From: Mucilaginibacter psychrotolerans
GTDB taxonomy: Bacteria > Bacteroidota > Bacteroidia > Sphingobacteriales > Sphingobacteriaceae
Length of the DNA: 64,000 bases
Reading direction: 5' to 3'
NCBI RefSeq assembly: GCF_004519315.1
Contig: NZ_SOZE01000026.1
Coordinates: 1 to 64,000 of the forward strand
Under the pieces are notes generated by a model, which was given only the letters and a program-made list of their open reading frames with translations, searched no databases and was not told the DNA's origin. The stretch's first letter is position 1. The number at the start of each line of letters is the position of its first letter. Shown in pieces: positions 34,368 through 43,257 of the stretch. The translations under genes and the position numbers were made by a program.

Positions 34368-34540
34368 ATATCGATGGATTTACTCGCTTAAATTGACGAT
34401 AATGATGCCATAAAATTTACTCATCCCGCCATTTTAACATTCCGAAGACACTACATCTATTCACAAAGCTGGAATTTCCTGGAAATCCACAGCGGACAAA
34501 CACAACTACTCACTATTGTCCACTCACTATTCACCATCAC

Positions 34541-35407
34541 CTACCTCCCCATCATTGCCCGCACCTCATTTTCCGTCCCGGTAAAAGGCCCGGCGATTTC
34601 TATCTTCAATCCTGCCATGGCCGAGGCGAATTTGCCTGCATCTTCTACGCTGTCGCCTTTTACGCGGCGGTAAAGGTAACCGGCCATATAGGTATCGCCG
34701 CAGCCGGTGGCATCTACCACCTCGGTGGGTTTATAGGCAGGAATCTCGTAAAACTCTCTGTCGTATAAAATCACAGAGCCCATACTGCCCAGGGTTACCA
34801 CCACTTCTTTTACGCCCCACTCGGCCAGCACTTTGGCACCCTCGCGAATATCGGCTATGCCGGTTAGTACTTCCAGTTCGTGCTCGTTTACCTTCAATAC
34901 GTCGATGTATTGCAGGGCCTCTTTCTTGTCGGCCCAGTCTATGGCGTGCACGCCTTTATCAACCACTTCGCGCAGGTAGCCTTGCGCATCGCAGGAAACA
35001 TTGCCCCGGCTAAACAGGTTCTTGATGAGGTCGGTAGGGATATCATCGGCCAGCAGCGGGCCGAGGTGGAAGATAATGGCTTCGGTATCGGCCAGGTCGG
35101 CAACGGTAAAAGCATCGGCTTTTTGCAGCACGCGCTGGGTGCGGTTGTCCTGGTTCTCGCCGTAAATATTTTCGAAATATACCGTGTGCTTGCTGGGCAG
35201 GGCTTTCACTGCGATACCTAAATCGCGCAGGGCGGTAACGCTTTTCATCTCGGTTTCGGCAAGGGCGGTAACCAGGCTGTACTTCACATCCATATTGCGC
35301 ATGGCGTGCGAAAAGTAAAAAGCCGTGCCACCGGCCATGTGCATTACGGCGCGCGGGGTTATAACTTTATCGAGGGTGATGTGGCCTATGCAGCAAATAT
35401 CAAGCAT
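34541..35407 (-). CDS. PfkB family carbohydrate/nucleoside kinase
   Basis: 288 residues from ATG 35407 (MLDICCIGHITLDKV). The ribokinase-like fold shows GGTAFYFSHAMRNM near the N-terminus and the anion-hole/catalytic motif VVDATGCGDTYMAGYLYRR near the C-terminus, where the Asp of GCGD is the base. It phosphorylates a sugar or related alcohol with ATP in the cytosol. The substrate cannot be told. Divergent from the CHU_C gene. Confidence 0.9.
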   Translation of the reverse strand: MLDICCIGHITLDKVITPRAVMHMAGGTAFYFSHAMRNMDVKYSLVTALAETEMKSVTALRDLGIAVKALPSKHTVYFENIYGENQDNRTQRVLQKADAFTVADLADTEAIIFHLGPLLADDIPTDLIKNLFSRGNVSCDAQGYLREVVDKGVHAIDWADKKEALQYIDVLKVNEHELEVLTGIADIREGAKVLAEWGVKEVVVTLGSMGSVILYDREFYEIPAYKPTEVVDATGCGDTYMAGYLYRRVKGDSVEDAGKFASAMAGLKIEIAGPFTGTENEVRAMMGR

Positions 35408-35470
35408 AAAAATATTCAAAAATTGAGGCTTGCAATTTAGGCAATTAGGCGTGGTTATAATATTTAAGTT

Positions 35471-38161
35471 TTGTCAGCTTTAAAATGTATCTTGAAGCGG
35501 CCTAAAAATCTGCTTTTGAAACACCCGTTACCCTTTTTAATCACCTGTTCAGTATTGCTTTATGTAGCGTTTAGCATGCCGTACAGGCTAAAAGCTGCAG
35601 CAAGCACTTATGCAGACAGCCTTGCCCGTACAAAAATACCGGCCACGGCCTCCTGCCCGGGTATTGACTGGGCCACCTGGGGCAATATCAACAGCAGTTT
35701 TGCTGATGGTAAAATTAACAGCACAAGCGGCCAGGTAACCGTAACGATAGCGGCTGGTTCTAATATAGGCGCAACTGATCAGATATACGATTACCCAAAA
35801 TTCGCCGCATCACCTGTTCAGGCACCGAACAGCAGAGTTCCAAAAACCAATTGGGGAACCGGCAGTAATGCACGCACCGATGTGTGTTTTTCAAATAAAG
35901 TAAATAACCCGGTAATGCTTATCGCCTCTCTGGGCAGCAATGTCAACAACAACCATGTTTCCTTACAGTTCTCCGCACCCTATATTGTTTTGTACGATGG
36001 TGGCGGCATGACTTATGATAACAACCTGGGGCTTACCGGTTTTGAAGGCTATGCTATTATTGTTTTCCCGGGCGAACACGATTGCATTGCTATTACATCA
36101 AACAATGAGGAAGTTTATTCTAATATTACCTGGGGCTTAAGTCCGGTTACATCACCCGTTACGCTAAATCTCCTTAGCTCTCCCTGTGGTAGCGCTACTT
36201 TACAGGCCGTTGGTGGCAATGGCGTAACCTACCAATGGTACGGTGGCGGTGCAACACCAAACGCCGCCACAAACACGGCGTACCAAAGCGGCTATTATGC
36301 CGTTGCGGTAACCGATGCCAATGGCTGTACTAATTATGCCGGGCGTGCAATAGCTTTGGCGCAGGCAGGCCCGCAGGCAACCATCAGCGGTAACCCCATA
36401 GGCTGTGCCGGTGTTATCCTAAATGCCAGCGCCGGGCAAAGTTTTAAATGGAGCGGCGGACTCAGCCCCACCAGCCAGGAAAATACATTTACGGTAAGCG
36501 GTAAGTATTCGGTAGTGATAACACAGGCAGATGGCTGTGTATCCTACGCCGAGCAAGAGGTAATTGTAGGGCCACCCAACTCGCTGATCACCGGCAATAG
36601 CACCGGTTGCGGTAGCTTAACGCTCATGGCAAGCGGCGGGCAAACCTACCTTTGGGATGGCGGCAATAACCCAAATTCGGCAAGTAACACCTTTACGCGA
36701 AGCGGCACTTATAGCGTATTGATAACCGATGCAGCCGGTTGTACCGCCAAGCTCTCAAAAACCATTACCATACAGGCGCCCGTGGTTGCGATAACCGGGG
36801 AAACAACAGGCTGCGACAACGTTACCTTAACTGCCAGCGGGGCAACCTACTATTTATGGGGCGGCGGCTTAACGCCAACCAATGCCACCAATACTTTTAC
36901 CAAAAGCGGTACCTATACCCTGTTTGCCACCGATGCCAATGGCTGCGGCACCCAAATCACTAAAACCGTTACTGTTGCGAATTCGGGTGTGGAAATAACA
37001 GGTAATACACTCAGTTGCGAAAGAGTTACTTTAACCGCAAGCGGCGGCACCTCTTATTCATGGAACGGGGGCGAATCGCCACACAGTGCTGTAAATACTT
37101 TTATAGTTGGCGGCTTGTACACCGTTACCATTACCACTGCAAACGGCTGCGAAACCAAACTCACAAAAACGGTTACCATTAGCCCGCCCTACCCCACTTT
37201 AATAACCATCAGCGATTGTGGCTCTACTAAAATAACCGCTGGCGGATGGGAAAAATATGTTTGGGACGGCGGCGAAACCCCCATCGGCCCAACCAATACC
37301 TTTAGAGACAATGGCATATACCACCTCACCCTCACAGATGCTACAGGCTGCACCACTACCGTCCCCGTTTTAGTTAATGTAGAACCGCCGCTAAACCCTA
37401 AAGTGACTATCACAAGCGATACCCAAGTAGCAGTATGCGCAGGTACGCTCATCCGCTTTACGGCAACGGGTATAGATGAGGGCAGAGTGCCGCTTTATGA
37501 ATGGTTTAGGAACGACACCAAGGTTGGCGAAGGCAAAACTTACAGCGCAACCAACCTAAGCAATGGCGACCGCATTACCTGCCACCTTACGGCCACACGG
37601 CAGTGCACCGTACCACCTTTGGGTACCAGCGATCCAATCTTTGTGCAAATTACGCCTACCCCAACCATTGCCTTTAATACGGAGTTTGCTGCGCTTGACG
37701 GCAAGGCTGTGCAGCTGGAGCCGGTGGTGACGGGGAACATTGTCAGTTACCTTTGGTCGCCAGCAACGGGACTAAGCGATGCGACGATTAAAAACCCCTT
37801 AGCCAATCCCGATGTGGCTACCCTTTACCGGTTAACGGTTGTGGGCACAAGCGGTTGCGAGACATCTGCAGAAGTAACCGTGAATATTGCCCAAAGCATG
37901 AATATACCTAACACCTTTACGCCCAATGCTGATGGGGTTAACGATGTTTGGTCGCTCACGTTTATGCCCGCTTTCCCCCGGGCGCAGGTAACCGTATATA
38001 GCCGCTACGGGCAACAGGTTTTCCATTCGGTTGGTTACAAAAAACCGTTTGACGGAACATCCGGAGGTAAGCAGCTACCGGCAGGCGTGTATTATTACAT
38101 CATCGACCTGAAAACCGAAGGCCGAAAGCCACAAACAGGTTACATTACGGTATTGCGCTAA
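35471..38161 (+). CDS. Secreted repeat protein with CHU_C-type T9SS sorting domain
   Basis: 896 residues. An N-terminal hydrophobic export segment (LPFLITCSVLLYVAFSM), a unique domain to about 225, then six tandem repeats of 66-70 residues (DNA 36150-37392) with consensus L.ASGG.tY.W.GG..P..A.NTFt.SGtY.V..TDA.GC, two Ig/PKD-like domains, and the C-terminal NTFTPNADGVNDVWSL ... PAGVYYYIIDLKTEGR of the gliding-motility/CHU_C family. That domain directs type IX secretion, so the protein is probably a surface adhesin or mineral- or sugar-binding protein. The start is uncertain: TTG 35471 fits the export signal, and no ATG precedes it in frame. Confidence 0.88.
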   Translation: MSALKCILKRPKNLLLKHPLPFLITCSVLLYVAFSMPYRLKAAASTYADSLARTKIPATASCPGIDWATWGNINSSFADGKINSTSGQVTVTIAAGSNIGATDQIYDYPKFAASPVQAPNSRVPKTNWGTGSNARTDVCFSNKVNNPVMLIASLGSNVNNNHVSLQFSAPYIVLYDGGGMTYDNNLGLTGFEGYAIIVFPGEHDCIAITSNNEEVYSNITWGLSPVTSPVTLNLLSSPCGSATLQAVGGNGVTYQWYGGGATPNAATNTAYQSGYYAVAVTDANGCTNYAGRAIALAQAGPQATISGNPIGCAGVILNASAGQSFKWSGGLSPTSQENTFTVSGKYSVVITQADGCVSYAEQEVIVGPPNSLITGNSTGCGSLTLMASGGQTYLWDGGNNPNSASNTFTRSGTYSVLITDAAGCTAKLSKTITIQAPVVAITGETTGCDNVTLTASGATYYLWGGGLTPTNATNTFTKSGTYTLFATDANGCGTQITKTVTVANSGVEITGNTLSCERVTLTASGGTSYSWNGGESPHSAVNTFIVGGLYTVTITTANGCETKLTKTVTISPPYPTLITISDCGSTKITAGGWEKYVWDGGETPIGPTNTFRDNGIYHLTLTDATGCTTTVPVLVNVEPPLNPKVTITSDTQVAVCAGTLIRFTATGIDEGRVPLYEWFRNDTKVGEGKTYSATNLSNGDRITCHLTATRQCTVPPLGTSDPIFVQITPTPTIAFNTEFAALDGKAVQLEPVVTGNIVSYLWSPATGLSDATIKNPLANPDVATLYRLTVVGTSGCETSAEVTVNIAQSMNIPNTFTPNADGVNDVWSLTFMPAFPRAQVTVYSRYGQQVFHSVGYKKPFDGTSGGKQLPAGVYYYIIDLKTEGRKPQTGYITVLR
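36150..37392 (+). repeat. Six in-frame tandem repeats of about 200-210 bp
   Basis: Each unit encodes a 66-70-residue Ig-like module with paired Cys (..GC....L.AS...; TDA.GC). Units 3 to 5 are most alike at DNA level (AGCGGCACTTATAGCGTA versus AGCGGTACCTATACCCTG). Recombination could change their number. Confidence 0.7.
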
Positions 38162-38207
38162 TAGTTCTTTAATCATTAATTTAGCCCGTCAACCACATCC
38201 GCCGCTA

Positions 38208-40511
38208 ATGAATACCACCATAAAACAGTTCTTGTTAGTTTTTGCTATCGCGATATGCACATTCACGGCAGCTAAAGCGCACCCCCCCGCCGAAGATCCA
38301 AACATGGGCATCATCCCCGCCCCCGCATCATTAAAGAAGACCGCAGGGATGTTCCGCTTTAACGGGCTTACCCAGATAAAAGCCGATAAACCTAACGACA
38401 AAACCGTTTTGTTCCTGAAAGATTTCCTTAAAAACAACCGGCATTTTAATAATAAAATCTCCAAGTACAACCATAAAACCAAAGCGGCTACCGGGCTGAT
38501 ATTAACCTCTTTTGGTGCCGATAAACTACCTGCCGAAGGTTACAAACTCACCATCACCCCAAAAAAGATAACCATTATTGGCAAGGGTGCAGGCTTGTTT
38601 TACGGCGTGCAAACGCTGATACAATTGCTGCCGGTAGCGGTATCAAATACCGAGTTGCTGCCCTGCGTAACCATAGAAGATGCGCCGAGGTTCGGTTATC
38701 GCGGCATGATGCTGGATGTGTCGCGGCATTTCTTTACCGTTCCGCAGGTAAAACAGGTGATAGAGATGCTAGCGGCCTATAAGCTCAACACTTTCCACTG
38801 GCATCTGGTTGATGGGCAGGGCTGGCGCATCCAAATCAAAAAATACCCCAAACTTACCGAAGTGGGCGCATACCGCTTGCAAACGATGTACGGCAACAAC
38901 CGCGACTGGCCCGACAGCCTCAGCTATGGCGGTTTTTACACGCAGGATGATATCCGCGACGTGGTAAAATTTGCTGCCGACCGATACATCAACGTTATCC
39001 CAGAAATTGAGATGCCCGCCCACTCAGATGCCGCCCTGCGCGCCTATCCCGAACTGCGCTGCGAAGCCGCCGACGCGAAAAACCCGGCCCGCAGCATCAA
39101 CGGCATCTACTGCCCTACCGAAGCAACTTTTACTTTCTTACAAGATGTCCTTACCGAAGTGATGGCACTCTTTCCCTCCAAGTATATCCACGTGGGCGGC
39201 GACGAAGCCAACAAGCAGCCCTGGAAAGAATCGGCATTTGTGCAGGCTTTGATGAAAGAAAAAGGGCTGAAAGATGAGAAGGAGGTGCAAAGCTATTTCA
39301 TACAGCGGATGGAGAAATTCATCAACAGCAAGGGCCGCATCATGATCGGCTGGGACGAAATACTGGAGGGCGGCCTGGCACCCAATGCTGTGGTGATGAG
39401 TTGGCAGGGCGAGGAAGGCGGCATAGCAGCAGCGCGCCAGCACCATAACGTGATTATGACACCGCAAACCACGGGTAACTACTTCGACCATTACCAAAGC
39501 GGCTCGCCGCAGGAACCGGCATCATTCGGCAGGTACGCGGTATTGAAAGAAACTTACGATTACGACCCTGTATCCAAACAACTCACACCCGAAGAGCAGA
39601 AATATGTAATGGGCACCCAGGGCAACCTGTGGACGGAGTACGTACCCACCATGGCCAAGCTGCAGTACCAGATATTCCCGCGCTTGTTTGCCCTGGCAGA
39701 AGTAGCCTGGACCAAACCCGAGAATAAAAACTACGACAACTTTGCCAATGTGCGCCTGGCCAAACATTTCGGCAGGTTGGAGGCGATGGGCTATAATTAC
39801 CGCGTGCCAACACCTTTCGCGGTTATTGATACCATCCTGTTCGGCAATAAATTTACGTACACGCCAACATCTGTAGTACCCGGCGCACGTATCTACTATA
39901 CCCTTAACGGCCGCGACCCGCTGGATACGGATTGGGAATACACCACGCCTGTAACCATTACCATCCCCGCCGGCGAAAAGCGGGAATTTAAGGCCCGGGT
40001 TATCACTCCAACGGGCAGGCGCAGTATTGCCACCCGCGTGCTGATGGTCAACCGCCCACTTATCCCTGCGACAGCTTATACAAATGGCAAACCAGGCTTA
40101 AAATACAAAATGGTAAAAGGCCGCTTCACCTCCCCCGACCAACTGGATTATGTGACTTTGACGGATTCTGCAACCACAGATAAGCTGAATGCCGAGGCCT
40201 TGAAGAAGGACAATCCTTACTTTGGTGTAGTATATGAGGGCTATGTAGATATCCCGGAAGATGGGGCATACAACTTCTCGCAGGCATCTTACACCGATAC
40301 CGAGCTTTTCATCGACGGTGAAAAAATCACCGAAACCGAATACATGTTGCCATTAGCCAAAGGCCTGCACAAAATTAAAGTGAAATATATTTACCAGGCA
40401 CCCATACAAGCGCCGGGTAGTCGCGCCAGGCAAACGCCGCTGCACATCTACATCATAGAGCCGGGCGATTCAAAAAAAGGAGAATTTGAAGCAGGGAATT
40501 TGTTTTATTAA
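38208..40511 (+). CDS. GH20 beta-N-acetylhexosaminidase, exported
   Basis: 767 residues. Signal peptide to about residue 24 (FAIAICTFTAAKA), a GH20b N-terminal domain (about 30-155), then the catalytic barrel starting at PRFGYRGMMLDVSRHFF. The catalytic Asp-Glu pair is in IHVGGDEANKQPW. A chitobiase-like C-terminal domain (PGARIYYTLNGRDPLD) and a PA14-like domain (YEGYVDIPEDGAYNFSQAS) follow. It removes terminal GlcNAc or GalNAc by substrate-assisted catalysis, in the periplasm or on the surface. Confidence 0.95.
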   Translation: MNTTIKQFLLVFAIAICTFTAAKAHPPAEDPNMGIIPAPASLKKTAGMFRFNGLTQIKADKPNDKTVLFLKDFLKNNRHFNNKISKYNHKTKAATGLILTSFGADKLPAEGYKLTITPKKITIIGKGAGLFYGVQTLIQLLPVAVSNTELLPCVTIEDAPRFGYRGMMLDVSRHFFTVPQVKQVIEMLAAYKLNTFHWHLVDGQGWRIQIKKYPKLTEVGAYRLQTMYGNNRDWPDSLSYGGFYTQDDIRDVVKFAADRYINVIPEIEMPAHSDAALRAYPELRCEAADAKNPARSINGIYCPTEATFTFLQDVLTEVMALFPSKYIHVGGDEANKQPWKESAFVQALMKEKGLKDEKEVQSYFIQRMEKFINSKGRIMIGWDEILEGGLAPNAVVMSWQGEEGGIAAARQHHNVIMTPQTTGNYFDHYQSGSPQEPASFGRYAVLKETYDYDPVSKQLTPEEQKYVMGTQGNLWTEYVPTMAKLQYQIFPRLFALAEVAWTKPENKNYDNFANVRLAKHFGRLEAMGYNYRVPTPFAVIDTILFGNKFTYTPTSVVPGARIYYTLNGRDPLDTDWEYTTPVTITIPAGEKREFKARVITPTGRRSIATRVLMVNRPLIPATAYTNGKPGLKYKMVKGRFTSPDQLDYVTLTDSATTDKLNAEALKKDNPYFGVVYEGYVDIPEDGAYNFSQASYTDTELFIDGEKITETEYMLPLAKGLHKIKVKYIYQAPIQAPGSRARQTPLHIYIIEPGDSKKGEFEAGNLFY

Positions 40512-40534
40512 GAGATTTGATAATATTCAAATAA

Positions 40535-40924
40535 GTGATACGTCGCCGATTAATATTTTTAAGCCTATTAAGCAGCTTGCTATTAAATGCTTGTGGCGGA
40601 ACAAACGCATTGGATATCCGGTTTGGCAAGGGCGTTAATAAGAGTGATGTAAAAATTAAAATGGAAGTATTGGGCGATGCAGAAATACCGCTAACGCAAA
40701 TTTACACTGGTGAAAAAGAATTTAAAATTCCAAACGGATATGGGGAAAACGAATGGTACTTTACATACAAAGACTCGTTGAAAGGTTATTTCCGCCATTT
40801 CAAAACAAATGCTAATAACACGCATACTTATCGCTTTTCAATTCGCAAAGCAAACAACCATTATTATGTTGATGCGGACATAATAGGGGTTAACGATTTA
40901 AAAAAATCTGTACAATTGAAATAA
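40535..40924 (+). CDS. Small hypothetical lipoprotein
   Basis: 129 residues with a GTG start at 40535, 23 bases after the GH20 gene. MIRRRLIFLSLLSSLLLNAC ends in a lipobox (LLNAC), mature Cys20. The rest is a beta-rich domain of about 110 residues (KMEVLGDAEIPLTQIYTGEK, ENEWYFTYKDSLKGYFRHF) that I do not recognise. Its more AT-rich codons differ from the flanking genes, perhaps a recent gain. Probably co-transcribed with GH20. Confidence 0.65.
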   Translation: MIRRRLIFLSLLSSLLLNACGGTNALDIRFGKGVNKSDVKIKMEVLGDAEIPLTQIYTGEKEFKIPNGYGENEWYFTYKDSLKGYFRHFKTNANNTHTYRFSIRKANNHYYVDADIIGVNDLKKSVQLK

Positions 40925-40975
40925 TTCAGGCCATTTAGAGCACCTCAATTTTTACACTGAAGCGTGATACACATT

Positions 40976-41005
40976 GGGGTAAAATAGGTTTCACTATTTT
41001 GCCCC
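40976..41005. terminator. Bidirectional hairpin between convergent genes
   Basis: GGGGTAAAATAG, loop GTTTCA, CTATTTTGCCCC: a 12-bp stem with one G-T pair. It contains the stop codon of the minus-strand pseudogene and lies 52 bases after the plus-strand lipoprotein gene. Confidence 0.5.
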
Positions 41006-42244
41006 GATGCGGTATATGCGGCCTACGGTTTGGTCGGTAAGTGCGTATAAAGCACCATCTGGTCCCTGTATAACTTTACGGAAACGTTGGCCTTCCGCAG
41101 CCAGAAGTCTTTCTTCGCCAAACACCTGGTTGCCATAAAGCACCAATCGTACGATGTGTTTGCCCTTTAGTGCCGCCACAAATAAGTTGTTTTTCCATTC
41201 GGGTACCTGCGTGCCGGTATAAAAAGCAATACCACTTGGGGCAATGGCCGGGTCCCAATAGTAAACGGGCTGTTTCATGCCCTCTTGTTTGGTGCCGTTG
41301 CCAACGGTTTTGCCTACTAGCGGCCCGCTGTTTTCATAGCCGTAAGCAATTACAGGCCAGCCGTAGTTATAGCCCGGGCGGATAAGGTTTATTTCGTCGC
41401 CCGCCATAGGGCCGTGTTCGCTCTCCCATAAGTCGCCTGTTACGGGGTTAAAGGCCAGGCCTTGCGGGTCGCGGTGCCCCAGGCTCCATATTTCGGGTAA
41501 TGCCCCGGGCGTAGCAGCAAAGGGACCGCCGGGCGCAGCTGTACCGTCTTTTTTGATGCGTACTATTTTACCCAATGGCGATGAAAGGTACTGCGCCTGT
41601 ATCCTTATCACGTCATCATAGCGTTCGCCAAAGCAAGCAAACAGATAGCCGTTTTTGCAGAACAGTAATTGCGAACCCGGATGCTGGTAACCGGTATAAG
41701 AAGGATTGGCACGGTAGATAATGGTGACGTCTTCGAATTTTGTTTCGTTGGCAGAGAGCTTTACGCGGGCTATACTGGTTACAAAGCTAGTTGGCGTAAT
41801 GGGCTCAACAAATGACCAGAACACCAGCCGTGTGCTGGCAAAATCAGGATCGAGCACGATGTCCTGCAAACCGCTATTGCTACGATATTTTACGGGAGGT
41901 ACCCCATCTATTGCGGCACTAACCACGCCCGCCGTGGTAACGATGCGTATGGTTCCGGGTTTTTCGGTTACCAGCATCCGGCAAAAACGCCATCGACCAT
42001 GGGAACTTGAGTGAAGAGGTAATGATCTTTATATCCAGAGGTGTAGTAGTATGTACAGCACCCACCCGCGTTTGCAATGGCAAAAACGGCACCTGGTCGG
42101 CAGCCACCTTTGGCAATATTTCTACGGATGGTTGGTAGATGCCAAAGGCGGGGCATCAACTTGCACGCGCTCGAATTTTTTAGAGCACGAAGCAAAAGAT
42201 AGAAAAAGAGTAATTAATACTATTGCTTTTGATAGCTTAATCAT
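40994..42244 (-). pseudogene. PQQ-dependent sugar dehydrogenase (GDH-type), two frameshifts
   Basis: Three frames join into one protein. Frame 1 (ATG 42244) encodes a lipoprotein signal, VLITLFLSFASC (lipobox FASC), and stops at HP*. Frame 2 begins VEILPKVAADQVPFLPLQTR and reaches FPWSMAFLPDAG. Frame 3 (from 41977) begins MLVTEKPGTIRIV and runs 327 residues to 40994 with the beta-propeller motifs of soluble glucose dehydrogenases (HPGSQLLF, SLGHRDPQGLAFNPVTGDLW, ESEHGPMAGDEINLI). Shift 1 near 42130 fits loss of one G (CCGTA for CCGGTA). Shift 2 near 41985 fits an 8-base deletion between CCGGATG direct repeats. The intact form would be a periplasmic or outer-membrane aldose sugar dehydrogenase. 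Confidence 0.88.
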
Positions 42245-42336
42245 AGCGTGATTTTGGCAGGGTTGTGGCGTTTAAGATACACATTATGATTGAATTATCA
42301 AAAAATGGATTGCCTAAAATACTAAGCGTAATTAAG

Positions 42337-42999
42337 CTAATTAATTTGCCTCCTCGCCTGCTTCGCCTTTTCATCCAGTTCCCTTAGGTTCGTATCTATA
42401 GGGTGCTCTTTTAGCAACTTCGCGAAGAACATCAGATTGGCAACTAAATACCGTACCGTTTGGTTGGTGAAATAATGCTTTTCGCCGTCGGCTTCCACGT
42501 AGTTTTTACCGCGACCGGCAAGACCTACCCAGTAGGCGTTTACGTTTGGCGGTATAGTGAAACCGAACTCCTGCATAGCCCAAAGCACCTGGGCAGCACA
42601 GGAATGCGCGCCATCTTCATTGCCGGTAATTAAACAGCCCGCTACCTTATTGTAAGTGAAATATTGCCCGGTTTCTTCATCGGCAAAGCCCTCTTCGTGG
42701 AAAATGGCATCCAACCGCTCTATAACCAATTGCGCTGTAGATGCCAGGCGGCCCATCCAGATGGGAGTAGCCAGGATGAAGATATTGCAGTCCTGTATTT
42801 TTTTGAGTAGGATAGGCCATTGGTCGCCATCGCCCAAATCGCTTTCGTTGCCAAATTTTACGTTGTAATCCACCAGCCGCAAAACTTCGGTTTCGGCACC
42901 CTGCTCCTGCAGTTGGGCCACAGCCTTTTTAATGAGGGCATCGGTATTAGAAAATTTCGGCGATGGTTTTAGGGTGCAGTTAAGGATGAACGCTTTCAT
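42337..42999 (-). CDS. Flavodoxin-like NAD(P)H-dependent oxidoreductase
   Basis: 220 residues with a flavodoxin-like fold. The N-terminal AFILNCTLKPSPKFSNTDAL is the FMN phosphate loop region, then FILATPIWMGRLASTAQLVI and KVAGCLITGNEDGAHSCAAQ match the NADPH-dependent FMN reductase/WrbA-like family. It probably reduces quinones or flavin in the cytosol. The start codon ATG 42999 lies at the edge of a 12-bp inverted repeat (42998-43045), so expression may be controlled there. It is divergent from the Nudix regulator. Confidence 0.85.
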   Translation of the reverse strand: MKAFILNCTLKPSPKFSNTDALIKKAVAQLQEQGAETEVLRLVDYNVKFGNESDLGDGDQWPILLKKIQDCNIFILATPIWMGRLASTAQLVIERLDAIFHEEGFADEETGQYFTYNKVAGCLITGNEDGAHSCAAQVLWAMQEFGFTIPPNVNAYWVGLAGRGKNYVEADGEKHYFTNQTVRYLVANLMFFAKLLKEHPIDTNLRELDEKAKQARRQIN

Positions 43000-43045
43000 A
43001 ATTATCCGGATTGATGTATTTAAACAACACCTGCCGGATAATTAT
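42998..43045. promoter_or_regulatory. Long inverted repeat at the flavoprotein start
   Basis: ATAATTATCCGG (42998-43009), a 24-base spacer, CCGGATAATTAT (43034-43045): perfect 12-bp arms. The first arm overlaps two bases of the ATG. It could be an operator or an mRNA hairpin hiding the start. Confidence 0.55.
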
Positions 43046-43188
43046 GTTGGTTGCATCCCGCTAAAACTTATTCGAAATACGACTAAGCCATCCGCCCGGC
43101 TTTTTCTACCGGATTTTTGGTGGCGATGGTTAAGTTTTCTGATGATTGGCTTAAGGAAATTGATTAACAATTGGCAGACAACAGTGTA

Positions 43189-43213
43189 TTATTTAGTAAA
43201 AACTACTAAATAA
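43189..43213. promoter_or_regulatory. Palindromic operator candidate upstream of the Nudix regulator
   Basis: TTATTTAGTA, spacer AAAAC, TACTAAATAA: perfect 10-bp arms, 45 bases before the ATG at 43258 and in the space shared with the divergent flavoprotein gene. A natural target for the Nudix-HTH protein. Confidence 0.6.
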
Positions 43214-43257
43214 ATTTTTCAGGCACTATTTCATCAAGGGAATGTTAATTTTAGCAC

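Noticed and set aside
34386..34540. Short ACTCACTATT-type repeats before the PfkB stop
   Set aside because: Only two or three imperfect units; too little to call a repeat array or a CRISPR.
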